Positions 34,801-45,841 of a stretch of DNA of 64,000 bases are shown one piece after another. Made by a program: the position numbers and the translations under genes. The stretch is from Arabidopsis thaliana. Lineage: Eukaryota; Streptophyta; Magnoliopsida; Brassicales; Brassicaceae. Location: positions 13,385,151 to 13,449,150 of the forward strand of contig NC_003071.7 of the NCBI RefSeq assembly GCF_000001735.4, given 5' to 3'. Each line of letters opens with the position of its first letter. Position 1 is the first letter of the stretch. The notes below the pieces were generated by a model. It was not told the DNA's origin and did not search any database. It saw only the letters and a list, made by a program, of their open reading frames with translations.

Positions 34801-36020
34801 AACAAATTGTTGGAGAAATATGGGGCACATAAGTTTGTTTTAGTAAACTAAGAGATGGAAGAATTCGAAAGTAACAACTAAATTGGAAGAATTCGAAAGT
34901 AACAACCAATGGTCTAATCCTAACCTCAGACAAATACAAGGAAAATGAAGCGGTTTTCATTCTTTGATTTAACTAAAGATGTAAGAGTCTTGAGGATACT
35001 AATGAAAAAAACACAACTGACCTGTCCAGCATGTAGTGCAGAAAGGATGGCCACAAGAAACTGAAGCGATTTTCTCAGGAGGGTAGGAATCGAAACAGAT
35101 TCCACATGTAAGCTGCACATATGATCATGTGTTAGTGAGACCATGAATTGTCAGACGAGAAACATGTAAAACCACTTCAGATACTACAATTTAAAGGACA
35201 TACTTCACTGTCATCAGATGGTGGAACAACATGACTCTCCAATATGCCAACAGTCTTCCGAACTCTCTCTTCATCAGCAAACCACTCATCATGAACTCTA
35301 CCGACACTCCTGAAATGAGATGTTTATCATTGCATCAGGAAGCTATAATAACCACACAAGTATGGCCATGGATATACATTCTAGAAAAACTAAAGAGAGG
35401 TAAACAAGGAATTATATATATGCAAATGAAACTAATGTGAAACACATAGCGTTTACCAGTGAAAGTGACGAAGTAGAATACTCGCTTCAACCTCAGTTAT
35501 CGAGAGAACAACGGAAACTCGTTCAATATTATCCATCTGATGCCTGCGAATATCTTCTTCCCTCAGAACACAAAAGTTTTTCTGGAAAGAAGTAACATTA
35601 TAGTTATAATGAGTCAATATTCACAGATACAGTAGACATGGAACTAAATGAGTAGAGAGAAATTCCATGCTAAACTTTGTAGCCTCAATTAGACTCTACC
35701 TCCCAAATAAAAACCACTTTATCATGAAAAGCCCCAAAGTTTCAACATTTCGCCATCAGATAAGTAAAAAAAACATGCACGAGTTCTAAAAGCAATTAGC
35801 TTCAACAACCAACACCAAAATGAATTAAGAAACAAAAACAAAAACCCACCTGAGAGCGATGAGAGGCGATCATAGCAGAATCATCAGCATCTTCCTCAAC
35901 AAACCCATAATCAGGTTCACCATCATCACTATCATTACAATCATCAGTTCCACCGCTGTAGAAATCATCCTCTCCAGACTCCATATCGTGCGCATCGAGC
36001 ATGTCTTCTTCAGAATCCAT
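31841..36020 (-). CDS. ARI7: ARI7, ARIADNE-type RBR E3 ubiquitin ligase
   Basis: RBR ligases pass ubiquitin through a catalytic Cys in RING2. Fifteen exons were read: 35850-36020, 35457-35581, 35204-35309, 35022-35112, 34590-34762, 34114-34218, 33931-34019, 33672-33779, 33463-33553, 33243-33332, 33112-33159, 32726-32797, 32543-32642, 32335-32461 and 31841-32033. They give 562 residues. In order: an acidic N-terminus; RING1 ([20 protein letters not shown]); IBR (CPAPGCDF to FCWNC); RING2 ([19 protein letters not shown], with the Cys of GCMHM as the likely catalytic residue); a coiled ARIADNE domain; and a Ser/Gly/Lys-rich tail. Exon phases agree at every join. An (CTT)n tract lies in the intron near 32270. 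Remembered locus At2g31510. Confidence 0.95.
32266..32293. repeat. (TTC)n microsatellite in an ARI7 intron
   Basis: About nine TTC units lie between ARI7 exons 14 and 15, close to the donor of exon 14. Confidence 0.8.
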
Positions 36021-36757
36021 GATCAGAGAAAACGAAATGGCAAAAAGAACCGAGATTTATATAAATTAGAAGAAACCCCTCTTCTTGCAAAATTAGGGTT
36101 TGTGGGAAACACAAATCGCAGGGGATATAGTGAACAGCTTGTAAGGAAAGGGAGAAGCAAAATAGAGGTTTTGATGAGAGAATAAATTAGGACAGAAGTG
36201 GCCAAATGGTTGTGGTCTGATCTAGGAGAAAGGGAATCTAAAGAGACTGGATCGGTTGGGTTTGCGATAACTGGAATAGAGTGTAGACTTGTATCACTTA
36301 CTACATCACATTTATCATTTTCATAAAGTTAGTACCAAAAAATCTAACATGCCTCTCAACAAATGGAAATGATTATGATTTTGGAGGAAGATTATTGTTT
36401 TTCTTTTTTCCTTTACTTCTTGGAGAAAGTAATCAATTTTATATCGCCTAAATATCTATAATATTTTTTTGTCACTTATTATATTAGATCTTAGTATTTT
36501 CATTAAAACTCAATAGTATTTTTATTTATATGATCAACCATGACATTTATTTTGTACTCAATTCAGATGGTGATTTAGTATCAACAAATAAATAAATATA
36601 TATATATATATATATTAAAAAGAAGTATAACTGAATTGTATTAATAGAATTTTTTTTCTAAATTATTTATTAAAATCTTTGTTTTTGTAGGAATCTAATT
36701 CTTTATTTATGTGATTGATAATACTACAATAGCATGATGTTGAAAAATTAGAGTTGG
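36021..36757. other. ARI7 promoter and AT-rich spacer to the LINE tail
   Basis: Contains an (AT)n tract near 36597-36615 and mostly AT-rich sequence without a frame. Confidence 0.5.
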
Positions 36758-36789
36758 TTTTTTTTTTTACGTCAAAACAATTATATTAA

Positions 36790-39700
36790 TCAATTAGAGT
36801 CATTACAAAAGTATCGATCAAGCCAAATAGGTAAAGAACCAGAACCAGAATAAAAGGTAGAATAAGTACAACCATATTTCGCTAAGACATGAGCTAATTT
36901 GTTTCCCTTTCTCCTAATAAAACCAAACTGAATGCTTGCAAATTTATTTGCCCAAAAACTGATGTCCTCCAGGTGATTTGCTAAGGAACTGTGAAACGAA
37001 ATCCCATTAATCAAGTTAATTAGCGTCTGACAATCGCCTTCCATGAATACTTGTGTGTATCCTCGAATCCAGGTTTGTTGTAAAGCCGCCAAAAGAGCTT
37101 TGGTTTCTGCCTCAAGCGGATTACTCGTATGAGCCAACTTCATTGAACCCCATGAAATTGGTGTCCCGTAATGATTTCTGATGATCCAGCCTCCTGTAGC
37201 TTCCAACTTCTGTACATCGAAACCAGCATCAAAATTACACTTTACATATGTGGCAGGTGGATTCCTCCATTCTATTTTATTCTCTGCAATTTGTCGAGTC
37301 GGTGATGGTGTTTTCTTATGGCTTTGTGTTGCATTGAGCCAATCATGTGTTTCAGCCTTTGCACTTAAAACAGTTTTTGACGGGCTTTCTCTGAACTTAT
37401 TGAATACTACATTATTTCTTGCCTTCCATATTCGCCATATGAGCCAAACCGGGAGAAGCTTATGGAAATCTGACATTGTGGTATCCTGGACAAAGTTCAA
37501 GATATTGGAGATGTTTTCTTCAAAGTCGTTTGACATAAGTTGATTACGAATGAGTGACGAATCCGATAACCACCAAGCCATTGTTGCGAAAGGGCAAGTA
37601 AAGAGAGCATGGTTAATCGATTCATTTTCCCGATGGCAACGAGGACAAATAGGATCTATACGCATTCCTCTAGTAGTTAACCTCTCAGTTGTAGCAAGAG
37701 CTTGAGATAGGGCTCGCCAAAGGAAGTGTTTTAATTTCGGCATGATTGGCAAATTCCAGATTCTGGTTTTCAAATCGATCGAACCATGAGGAGGGTTTAT
37801 GGCGGGAATGTTTGTGGACGGATCATGAGTAAGGAGCCAATAGCCAGAACGAACCGTATATTCTCCCGTTGTATTGTAATTCCAAATAATTTTGTCTGGT
37901 TTTTTACTCTTAGCAAGGTAGATACGGTGTATGAATCCATGATCGCTTTGGTCGACAAATTGAGAAATTTTAGAATCATCCCAGAAGTAGTAGGAGCCTT
38001 TACGTTCGAACAAGTTATTAATTGTCATCTCCTTATATGTTTCTTCTGTATTTAACGGTCTAGGAGGATGAGAGTCCACAATATTATCCAATCCGATACG
38101 AATATTCTGTCCATCACCAATCAAATGTCTTGTTCCTTTTTTTAAAAGTGCAATGCCATCTAAAAGCGATGCCCATCCATAAGATTGTTGTTTTCTTACC
38201 TTAGCATCAAGAATTGAAACATCTTTGAAATACCGGGCTTTCATGACACGTGCAAACAGGGAGTTTGGATATTGTATGAGACGCCATGCTTGCTTGGCAA
38301 GTAAAGCATCATTAAATTTTGCGAGATCTCGAAAGCCCAGGCCGCCTTCTTTTTTTGAGTATTGGAGTCTCTTCCACGCTACCCATGGGATTCCACGCTG
38401 GTTTGAAGCTTTTTCCCACCAAAAATTCATAAGTAATGATTCAATCTCCGAAACTATACCTTTAGGTAATTTGAAGCATGACATCGCATAGACGGGCATT
38501 GCCAGGGCGACCGACTTTAGCATAATCTCTTTTCCTGCTGGCGAGAGGAAACGTGCACTCCATGTTGACGTTCGTTTTTTTACTCGGTCAATTATATATT
38601 CGAACATTTCTTTCTTTTTACGACCAAATTGCTCAGGTAAGCCCAAGTATTTCCCTCCTCCACCCTGGTTTGGAATTTCCAGAATTTGTTTTAGCTTTGA
38701 TTGTGTTGAACCATAGACCCGCGATCCGAAGGTTATCATTGATTTTTGAACATTTATTTTCTGTCCCGAATAGTATTCATAAACATCAAACACATCCTTT
38801 AGAGCCTGGCAATTCCGTACGTTGGCTTGGCAGAAAAATAGAGAATCATCTGCAAATTGTAAATGGGTTATTGCTGGTGCTCCATTGCCAATGCGAACTC
38901 CCCGAAGATCTCCACTTGACGCTCTTCCATTTATTAGGTGACTAAGAATATCTCCACATAGGATGAATAAATATGGTGACAACGGATCTCCTTGTCGTAT
39001 ACCCCGTGTTGGTGTAATATATCCATGTGGTGATCCATTAATCAAGACTGAGTAGTGAACCGATTTAACTGCAGCCATAATCCACCCAATCCATTTGTTG
39101 CAAAAACCAAAGAGTCGCATTGTTGTTTCCAGGAAATCCCATTCCACCCTATCATAAGCTTTGCTAACATCTGTTTTCACTGCCATATATGTTTTTGACA
39201 CGCGCTTTCGGACTTTGAGTGAATGCATAACCTCATGTGCTATCATGACGTTATCGTTAATGATTCGACCCGGGATAAAAGCAGCTTGAGAATCCGAAAC
39301 AATCGAGTTTAGATGAGATTTTAAACGATTCACTAAGCATTTGGAGATGACCTTGTATAAAACATTGCAAAGTGCTATAGGTCTATAGTCGGAGAGTGTT
39401 GTAGGGTTAGTGATTTTTGGAATCATACATATGTTAGTATGATTTATGCTGGGTTTCATAAATGATGTTTCAAAGAATTTTTTGACTTCTAATATAACAT
39501 CGTATCCGACTATATCCCAACAATTCTTATAAAATCTTGCTGTTAACCCATCAGGCCCTGGGGCTTTATCATCTCCTATTTGGCAGATAGCATCATATAT
39601 TTCGGTGTCACTAAACTCTTTTGTAAGATCTAAATTGACTGTATTAGTGACTGTGGATTTGAAGTCCGCAAAGTCTATTGGTGATACCTTTATACCATTG

Positions 39701-40899
39701 GTGCTAAAGATATTTGTAAAAAAGTCCTGAGCGTGGTTTCCAATTTCTTTATCTCCTGTGAACATCCTTCCTTGATCGTCCATGATTGTGTTCACTCGAT
39801 TTTGAGAATATCTTGTTTTTGTACAGGCATGAAAATAGCCGGTGTTTTGATCGCCTTCCTTCATCCATTGATTACGACTCTTCTGCTTCCAATAAATCTC
39901 TTCGTCACTAAAGGCCTTCGCTAGTGACTCTTGAAGTTGTGGAATTAGTTGTCTGTCAACCCTCCTTGTACTCTCCATTGCTCTGTTTAGGCTGCTTTGA
40001 AGTTTTTTGATTCGTTGTTCTGAGTTTAAATTAGAAGCGTGTTTCAGTCTTGCCATGGCTTGTCGACAACTACTGATCCGTTCCGTGATAGGTGTAGAAC
40101 GTGAATTCCGGTTTGTCCTCCAGCTTGTTTGAACAATACGTTTGAATGTCGGTATGTCAATTAAGCGGTTATCAAAACGGAAAAGCTTTGATCGACGGGG
40201 AAATGACTCGTTGAAGTGAACTAGGACCGGTTTGTGGTCAGAGCCCGTGAAGTCCAGGAATTCTGTTTCAGCATATGGAAATGTTGCAGTCCAGGCTGAA
40301 TTAATAAAAACTCTGTCAAGGCAACATTTGACTGTGTGTGTATGTCTTTCCCCTACCCAACTGAATCTATCTCCTTTTGATCTCATATCTTCAATGTCAC
40401 AATGAGAAACCATGTTTCTGAAATTTCTAAAAGTCCATTCCTCTCTCATGGGACCACCAATTTTTTCAGCGTTCGAAAGTATCTCATTGAAGTCACCCAC
40501 TAGCAACCATTCAGCATTTCGATTATCTGAGATATGTTCAAGAGTTTGCCATAGTTGATGACGTTCAGATTGAGTAGGGTGACCATACACACAAGACAAG
40601 TAGAAGCTCTTATTATTAAATGTTACATGAGAATCAATGAGTCTTTCATCCTGAGAAATCAAGGATAAAGAGACATTGTTTTTCCACATAAGAGCTAAGC
40701 CACCACTCCTTCCATTAGGGGGCTGAGTTATTACATTAGGGAAGCCTAAATCATATGCTAGTTTACATACTTTATCACACTGGTTTAAGGTTTCAACTAA
40801 AAATAAAATATCATAGTTATACATACGGAATAAGCGAAACAACCGCGATTGAGTCAGCGGCATACCGATGCCCTGACAGTTCCATGAGATGATCCTCAT
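36790..40899 (-). CDS. LINE ORF2: endonuclease, reverse transcriptase, RNase H
   Basis: 1369 residues in one frame. Domains in order: an apurinic-type endonuclease (about 1-225) with ISWNCQG, LVGDFNEI and SDHKP; reverse transcriptase (about 490-760) with YRPIALCNV, FIPGRIINDN, DVSKAYDRVEW, RQGDPLSPYLF and the active-site FADD; a zinc-binding region (about 1080-1150) with CPRCHRENESINH..FTC; and a plant-type RNase H (about 1225-1345) with CNFDAGF, EAETKALLAAL, MEGDCQTLI and AHVLAKYG. It copies the element RNA at a nicked target. No internal stop or frameshift is seen, so it decayed little since insertion. Confidence 0.92.
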   Translation of the reverse strand: MRIISWNCQGIGMPLTQSRLFRLFRMYNYDILFLVETLNQCDKVCKLAYDLGFPNVITQPPNGRSGGLALMWKNNVSLSLISQDERLIDSHVTFNNKSFYLSCVYGHPTQSERHQLWQTLEHISDNRNAEWLLVGDFNEILSNAEKIGGPMREEWTFRNFRNMVSHCDIEDMRSKGDRFSWVGERHTHTVKCCLDRVFINSAWTATFPYAETEFLDFTGSDHKPVLVHFNESFPRRSKLFRFDNRLIDIPTFKRIVQTSWRTNRNSRSTPITERISSCRQAMARLKHASNLNSEQRIKKLQSSLNRAMESTRRVDRQLIPQLQESLAKAFSDEEIYWKQKSRNQWMKEGDQNTGYFHACTKTRYSQNRVNTIMDDQGRMFTGDKEIGNHAQDFFTNIFSTNGIKVSPIDFADFKSTVTNTVNLDLTKEFSDTEIYDAICQIGDDKAPGPDGLTARFYKNCWDIVGYDVILEVKKFFETSFMKPSINHTNICMIPKITNPTTLSDYRPIALCNVLYKVISKCLVNRLKSHLNSIVSDSQAAFIPGRIINDNVMIAHEVMHSLKVRKRVSKTYMAVKTDVSKAYDRVEWDFLETTMRLFGFCNKWIGWIMAAVKSVHYSVLINGSPHGYITPTRGIRQGDPLSPYLFILCGDILSHLINGRASSGDLRGVRIGNGAPAITHLQFADDSLFFCQANVRNCQALKDVFDVYEYYSGQKINVQKSMITFGSRVYGSTQSKLKQILEIPNQGGGGKYLGLPEQFGRKKKEMFEYIIDRVKKRTSTWSARFLSPAGKEIMLKSVALAMPVYAMSCFKLPKGIVSEIESLLMNFWWEKASNQRGIPWVAWKRLQYSKKEGGLGFRDLAKFNDALLAKQAWRLIQYPNSLFARVMKARYFKDVSILDAKVRKQQSYGWASLLDGIALLKKGTRHLIGDGQNIRIGLDNIVDSHPPRPLNTEETYKEMTINNLFERKGSYYFWDDSKISQFVDQSDHGFIHRIYLAKSKKPDKIIWNYNTTGEYTVRSGYWLLTHDPSTNIPAINPPHGSIDLKTRIWNLPIMPKLKHFLWRALSQALATTERLTTRGMRIDPICPRCHRENESINHALFTCPFATMAWWLSDSSLIRNQLMSNDFEENISNILNFVQDTTMSDFHKLLPVWLIWRIWKARNNVVFNKFRESPSKTVLSAKAETHDWLNATQSHKKTPSPTRQIAENKIEWRNPPATYVKCNFDAGFDVQKLEATGGWIIRNHYGTPISWGSMKLAHTSNPLEAETKALLAALQQTWIRGYTQVFMEGDCQTLINLINGISFHSSLANHLEDISFWANKFASIQFGFIRRKGNKLAHVLAKYGCTYSTFYSGSGSLPIWLDRYFCNDSN

Positions 40900-41480
40900 A
40901 TTGGATCCCTTAGGGGTACCGGGCCCCCCGCGCCTCCGTCACGTCCATCATGTATCGAACACGATCCTGCAGATTCAGTCTTTCTTCCTTTCTTGCAAAG
41001 TTGACTCAGAACGCCCATTTCATCTGCAGCTTCCACCTGTTGGTACATTTCTTCTAATCGAACCCTCTTTCTCTTCATGAAGACAAACTCATTTTGTGCA
41101 TTGTCAGAGGACTCAAGGAGCAGATCTTTCTCAACCGGTGCGTCAGTTTTAACTCCTGCAAGTTTGGCGTGAAGGTAGCGGAGTCTTTCAACTGTGAGGT
41201 CTGTGTCCTCAATGACGCATGGAACCGAATAACCATCTGAAAGTTTTTGTACCTGGCGTTGATTCCCCTTTGAAAGCGAAGATTGAAGGCCGGGAATAAG
41301 AGTCGCTGGATCCACTGTCTGAAGAGTATCAGTGTCGCTTATGTCATGTTCTTTGTTGTCGTCGTGATGATCGTCATCATCATCAGCATCATCATCATCA
41401 CTTGTCTCCACCGGATCTGCCCAATAGGAGACTAATATTATTTTGGGGTTCTTTTTGTCAGAAATTACTTGGATTTGTTT
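40896..41480 (-). CDS. LINE ORF1, 3' part only
   Basis: A frame upstream of ORF2 ends with TGA whose bases overlap the ORF2 ATG (ATGA at 40896-40899). It codes for an Asp/His-rich stretch (from an ATC/ATG microsatellite at about 41365-41405), then a helical Glu/Lys-rich tail (LTVERLRYLHAKLAG, EEMYQQVEAADEMG). No nucleic-acid-binding or zinc-knuckle domain is visible, so the 5' part of ORF1 is missing or elsewhere. The frame opens inside an A-tract with no sure ATG; the first ATG is 41411. Confidence 0.6.
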   Translation of the reverse strand, partial: KQIQVISDKKNPKIILVSYWADPVETSDDDDADDDDDHHDDNKEHDISDTDTLQTVDPATLIPGLQSSLSKGNQRQVQKLSDGYSVPCVIEDTDLTVERLRYLHAKLAGVKTDAPVEKDLLLESSDNAQNEFVFMKRKRVRLEEMYQQVEAADEMGVLSQLCKKGRKTESAGSCSIHDGRDGGAGGPVPLRDPI

Positions 41481-41909
41481 TTTTTTTCAAACCACACAGT
41501 AATTAAAAATAAAACTTTTTACATTGGCATTTTGGTCTTAACAGCATTGTGATTCTTCTCCTGCCAACAAAAATTCATCTAATACCATCATCAATTATAT
41601 GGATTATTACAATTTTGTTTTGTCATTTCATTCTAAAAAATATGAGTGATCTAATTCTTGTAAAATTTTGATGTGTAACCTGAAATATTGATACACTAAT
41701 CTATAGCCAATTAAAAATGACAAAACATAACATTGGGTAAATAGTAACATAAAAATATACATGAATCATAAATTTTAAAAGTATGCTAAGTATGTATAAG
41801 ATTTAAAAAAAAAAAGATTTTAAGAGAGTTATAACAGTAACACACTTGAAAGCCGAAGTTTTGTTCTTCCTTGTCTCAGCGCCGCGTTTTTTCTCTCCTC
41901 ATCCTCTCG
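41481..41909. other. SCY2 upstream region
   Basis: AT-rich, followed by a CT-rich leader before ATG 41910. The LINE 5' side lies only about 430 bp upstream, head to head with SCY2. Confidence 0.5.
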
Positions 41910-44900
41910 ATGAATTCCTCTCAAGCTTGCTTCTTCCATTTTTCTCTTAGACCAATCTCGCTTTCGCATCCCTCCTATGCCTTCCTCTCGAAACGTAAGT
42001 TTTCCTTCCCCAAATTAAGTGCTTGGGAATCGAAATTTTAAGAGATTGTTGTTACCTAGACTAGTTCAGGATACAATCGTTAGAGTTTCGTTGCTTCGAA
42101 TTGATTAAACCCTAATTTCAAAAGCACAGACCTGGGTTTTTCACTGTTCCTGCAAAGTTGATAACTTTTTCACTGATACTATCTCTTAGACTAGTTCTCT
42201 TAACCCGGAAATTCTCTCAAAGTATCCAACTTTATGAACAGAAACAATTGTTGAGGCATGTGTTTTGACCTTGATAATGTTTTTGCAGGAGACCCATTTC
42301 TGTGTTCTCAACCCAGAAAATGCCTTACTACGAATTTGAATATGTCAAGAACGAGACAAGGGCATTCTATACAAATGAACAGAAGACATCTTCTTATGAA
42401 AGAAAGGAAGAGTTTTTCGATAAATTATTCCGATAAGTTCAGAGATGATTCTATGAGTAGCGAGGAGATGCATACAGATGCTTTGGATGTGGAGATTATT
42501 CCGCCAGATTCACAGGACATTCGTAATTCACAGAACTCTGCTGTCTCCAACACACTACAGGATGATAGGCCAAAGTCTTTTAGAAATAGGTTTCTTGATT
42601 TTGTTCGGATAAGTTCAGTACTCAATACTGCAGCAGAAAGATTCTTTAAGAGCGAGATAAGGAGGAGGTTGTTTGTAACGGCTGTTTTGCTTGTACTTAG
42701 CCGTGTTGGATATTTTATACCTTTACCTGGATTCGACAGAAGATTAATACCTCAAGATTACCTTAGCTTTGTCTCGGGTTCTGTTGGTGAGTGTTCTCAT
42801 GTCATTTGAGTCTTATAGTCCCTTGTTTGGTTGACATTTCTATGTATTTGTAGTTAACATTTTATGTTTTTGATAGAGGAACTGGGTGAGTTTGGAGCAG
42901 AGATCAAGCTTTCGCTCTTCCAGCTTGGGCTCAGTCCACAAATAATAGCATCCATAATTATGCAGGTTAAGATCTCTCCTCGATTTGATGTGTTTGCCTG
43001 AGTCTGTGCGTTCTTTATATATTAAGATTATGATTGATGATAAAGTGCTCATGAAACACCAGGTGCTTTGTCACGTTCTTCCATCCTTGGTGAAACTGCG
43101 AAAGGAAGGCTTAGATGGTCACGAGAAGATCAAGAGTTATATGTGTGTTTAGTTTCTTACCTCTCAAGCCGTGAGATGAATTCTTAACATACAATTACTT
43201 TGTTTGTCTTGTGACTTTTTTGCTTCATTAAACAAAGTTACTAAATCGCCTTTTTGGTCTTATTTTATTAGATGGTGGCTATCGTTTTTCTTCGCTATAG
43301 TGGAAGCATTAGTGGTGGCTTACACTTCTCTTCAATATTCAGTTTTTGCAGCCACTGCCCAGTAAGTTAATTAGGATTCTTCACGTTCGGGGTATCAAAA
43401 TGGTGCTTTTAAATTCTATCATCCATTTTGCCACAACTGATGCTAAAGTAATAATGCATGCTTATTCAGGGTCAAGCATGTGATGATGACATCATCTCTG
43501 CTAGTCTGTGGTGCAATGACAATGACGTGGCTCTGTGATACAATATCAGAATCTGGATTTGGTATTTGATTCTCTATATCTCTATCTCTATAACCATTGG
43601 TAGCTTAAAGTGATGCTGATATGGAGTAATTGGTGGAGCTTGCTCATAACCTGTTTCTAAGCCTTTTACAGGTCATGGCTCATCTCTGATTATTTGTGTG
43701 GGAATATTGACGGGCTACACAGAGACTTTACACAAGATGCTCAATCAAATCTCAGGTACCTTTGGTTTTTCTTACTCCACATTTCTCAAACTTATGGTTA
43801 GTCTTTACATTAGACCTGCATGTCTTCCACATTTCCTGGAGGCAACTATCATTCGCCTATCTTCTCAATTGATTTATAAAAAAAGGAAGCGTTCTTCTCT
43901 TTTGCAGGAAGTTTCTCGAACTGGTTGCCTTACTTGTTAGGCTTGCTGGGCATTTTTACCGTAGTAACTATGTTCGCTGTTGTTGTTACTGAGGGCTGCA
44001 GGAAGATTAAACTACAATATTATGGTTTTAAACTTGCTTCTGCTTCGAGGTGATATATGTAGCTCAGCATCATTATTTTATCGAAAAGATTGTTGTATAA
44101 TTGCCACTTTTACCAATATAGCTAGGAGTAGATTACGGTTAAAGTACATTTGGATGCAACGTGTGGTTTACTCATATTTGTGTTTATGCTATGTTTTGCC
44201 ATTTGGGCAGAGAAGGTTCTCCAATAACAGAGGTGGAGCCGTACATACCTTTTAACATCAACCCGGCTGGAATGCAACCTGTTCTCACAACCACATATCT
44301 TTTGGCATTCCCCAGCATTCTTGCAAGGTAAATTGCTTGAAGAACCTCTTACTATTAGGGTTTAAATCATTCCTGTTTCTTACTTCTTTGTGTTATTGTT
44401 ACCATCTAAGGCTGTCTAATAAGGTAATTTATTGTTTTTAGTATTCTGGGTTCACCTTTCTTGCTAAACATGAAGGAGATATTAAACCCTGAAAGCACAG
44501 TTGGAGCACCACCTTGGGTCTATTACTCAATATATGCGTTTTTCGTCTTTCTCTTCAACATATTTGACATTGTGAGTAAATCCATTACACTTTTTCTCAG
44601 TCTGAATTTCAGTCTTCCAATGAACATTAAACATTACATTTACCGGGTTTCTTGTTTTGTTATGTAGGCCAACTTGCCAAAGGAAATAGCGGATTATTTA
44701 AACAAAATGGGGGCGAGAATACCGAACATAAAGCCTGGGAAAGCCACAATCGAGTACTTAACGAAGATACAAGCATCAACTAGGTTTTGGGGTAAGTTAA
44801 GCTGTTTCATTTTAGATATATTGCGTATATGGTACAAGTATAATCTCTAAAAACCATTTCATTTGGTTTGATGCAGGTGGCCTTCTGTTGAGCTTTTTGG

Positions 44901-45158
44901 CAACAGCTTCTACTGTACTTGACCACTATCTACGCAGCATCAATCAAGGCTTTTCTATCGGATTTACATCTGTTTTGATCATTGTAAGTGTTCTTTCCAC
45001 GTATCAATATCATTCAGTTTAGCAGTATTGATGTCGTTGTGTTAATAATCTCTATTGTTTGTGTACAGGTTGGTTCCATTATTGAACTCAGAAGATCTTA
45101 CCATGCCTACAATGTAATGCCGAGTTTAAGCAAAGCGTTAAAGAGATATGGCGTATAA
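41910..45158 (+). CDS. SCY2: SCY2, plastid SecY translocase channel
   Basis: SecY-type channel that, with SECA2 and SECE2, inserts proteins into the plastid inner envelope and other membranes. Thirteen exons were read: 41910-41994, 42289-42786, 42877-42965, 43063-43142, 43272-43361, 43470-43561, 43672-43755, 43908-44049, 44211-44327, 44442-44571, 44668-44791, 44877-44983 and 45069-45158. They give 575 residues, the known length. A Ser-rich plastid transit peptide (MNSSQACFFHFSLRPISLS) is followed by about 100 residues of linker and then ten hydrophobic segments, including RVGYFIPLPGFD and GFGHGSSLIICVGIL. The C-terminus has PGKATIEYLTKIQASTRFWG and ends YGV. Remembered locus At2g31530. Confidence 0.95.
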
Positions 45159-45582
45159 AGGGAGATTGGAGAAACAGAAGAACTTATAGATATATTATTG
45201 TCGTTTAAACTTTAGAAGTTTCTGTAGCTCTTTTGATTAGTAGATTAGGCATTAGATAATTTGTATTAAGAACCAAAACACATTTCCATCATAATATTAG
45301 AAGACTTAAAACCCAAGGGCCAAGTATCACAAGCATTTGCGGAAAGATTATGCAGGAATAGTCGAACTTCATAAATGTCTGCAAATACTCCGAGAATTAT
45401 TGAACTTGAAACTGATTTCTTTTCTTCGTTTGTCCAGAAAATGAGAGTCAATTGATTTAGTTGTGGCATATTTGGCACTAATAGGAGCCAAAGTTACATT
45501 TGATTCATAAACGAAAGTCCACAACTAGTCGCATTAAAGAAACAAGAAAATTAATTGTGTCAGTTTTGCAACTCGTGATGAC
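45159..45582. other. Convergent 3' flanks of SCY2 and GDSL gene 1
   Basis: No frame. The right half matches the flank of the second GDSL gene (about 48620-48753), so the tandem duplication extends past the stop codon. Confidence 0.5.
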
Positions 45583-45799
45583 TTAAGCCTGGAACTTTCC
45601 ACGAATTAGAGGATCCAGAAGATTGCCTATGACATTATAGGTAGCTTCCGATGGATGAATCGAGTCAAAGAACAAAAACTCCGACCGATTTTGACACACA
45701 GGAGAAAAAACATTACACATGAAGCTCGTCTCCAGGAACCCTGTTCCACAACATCCTCTCTTCGTCTCTTTGAACCCTGTTTCAATTCCACACACACGA

Positions 45800-45841
<42 letters not shown>

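Larger units (their letters stand above)
36758..41480 (-). mobile_element. LINE (non-LTR retrotransposon), nearly complete, intact ORF2
   Basis: The element lies on the minus strand. Its 3' end is a short poly(A) tract (T-tract on plus at 36758-36768) only about 20 nt after the ORF2 stop. ORF2 is uninterrupted; only the 3' part of ORF1 is visible, its frame opening in an A-tract near 41471-41480, so the 5' end is probably truncated. I found no target-site duplication by eye: the sequence after the poly(A) does not recur upstream of the ORF1 fragment. It sits between ARI7 and SCY2. Remembered as the At2g31520 non-LTR element. Confidence 0.88.

Noticed and set aside
37181-38945. Plus-strand frames opposite the LINE ORF2
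   Set aside because: Antisense shadows of a well-supported reverse transcriptase frame.
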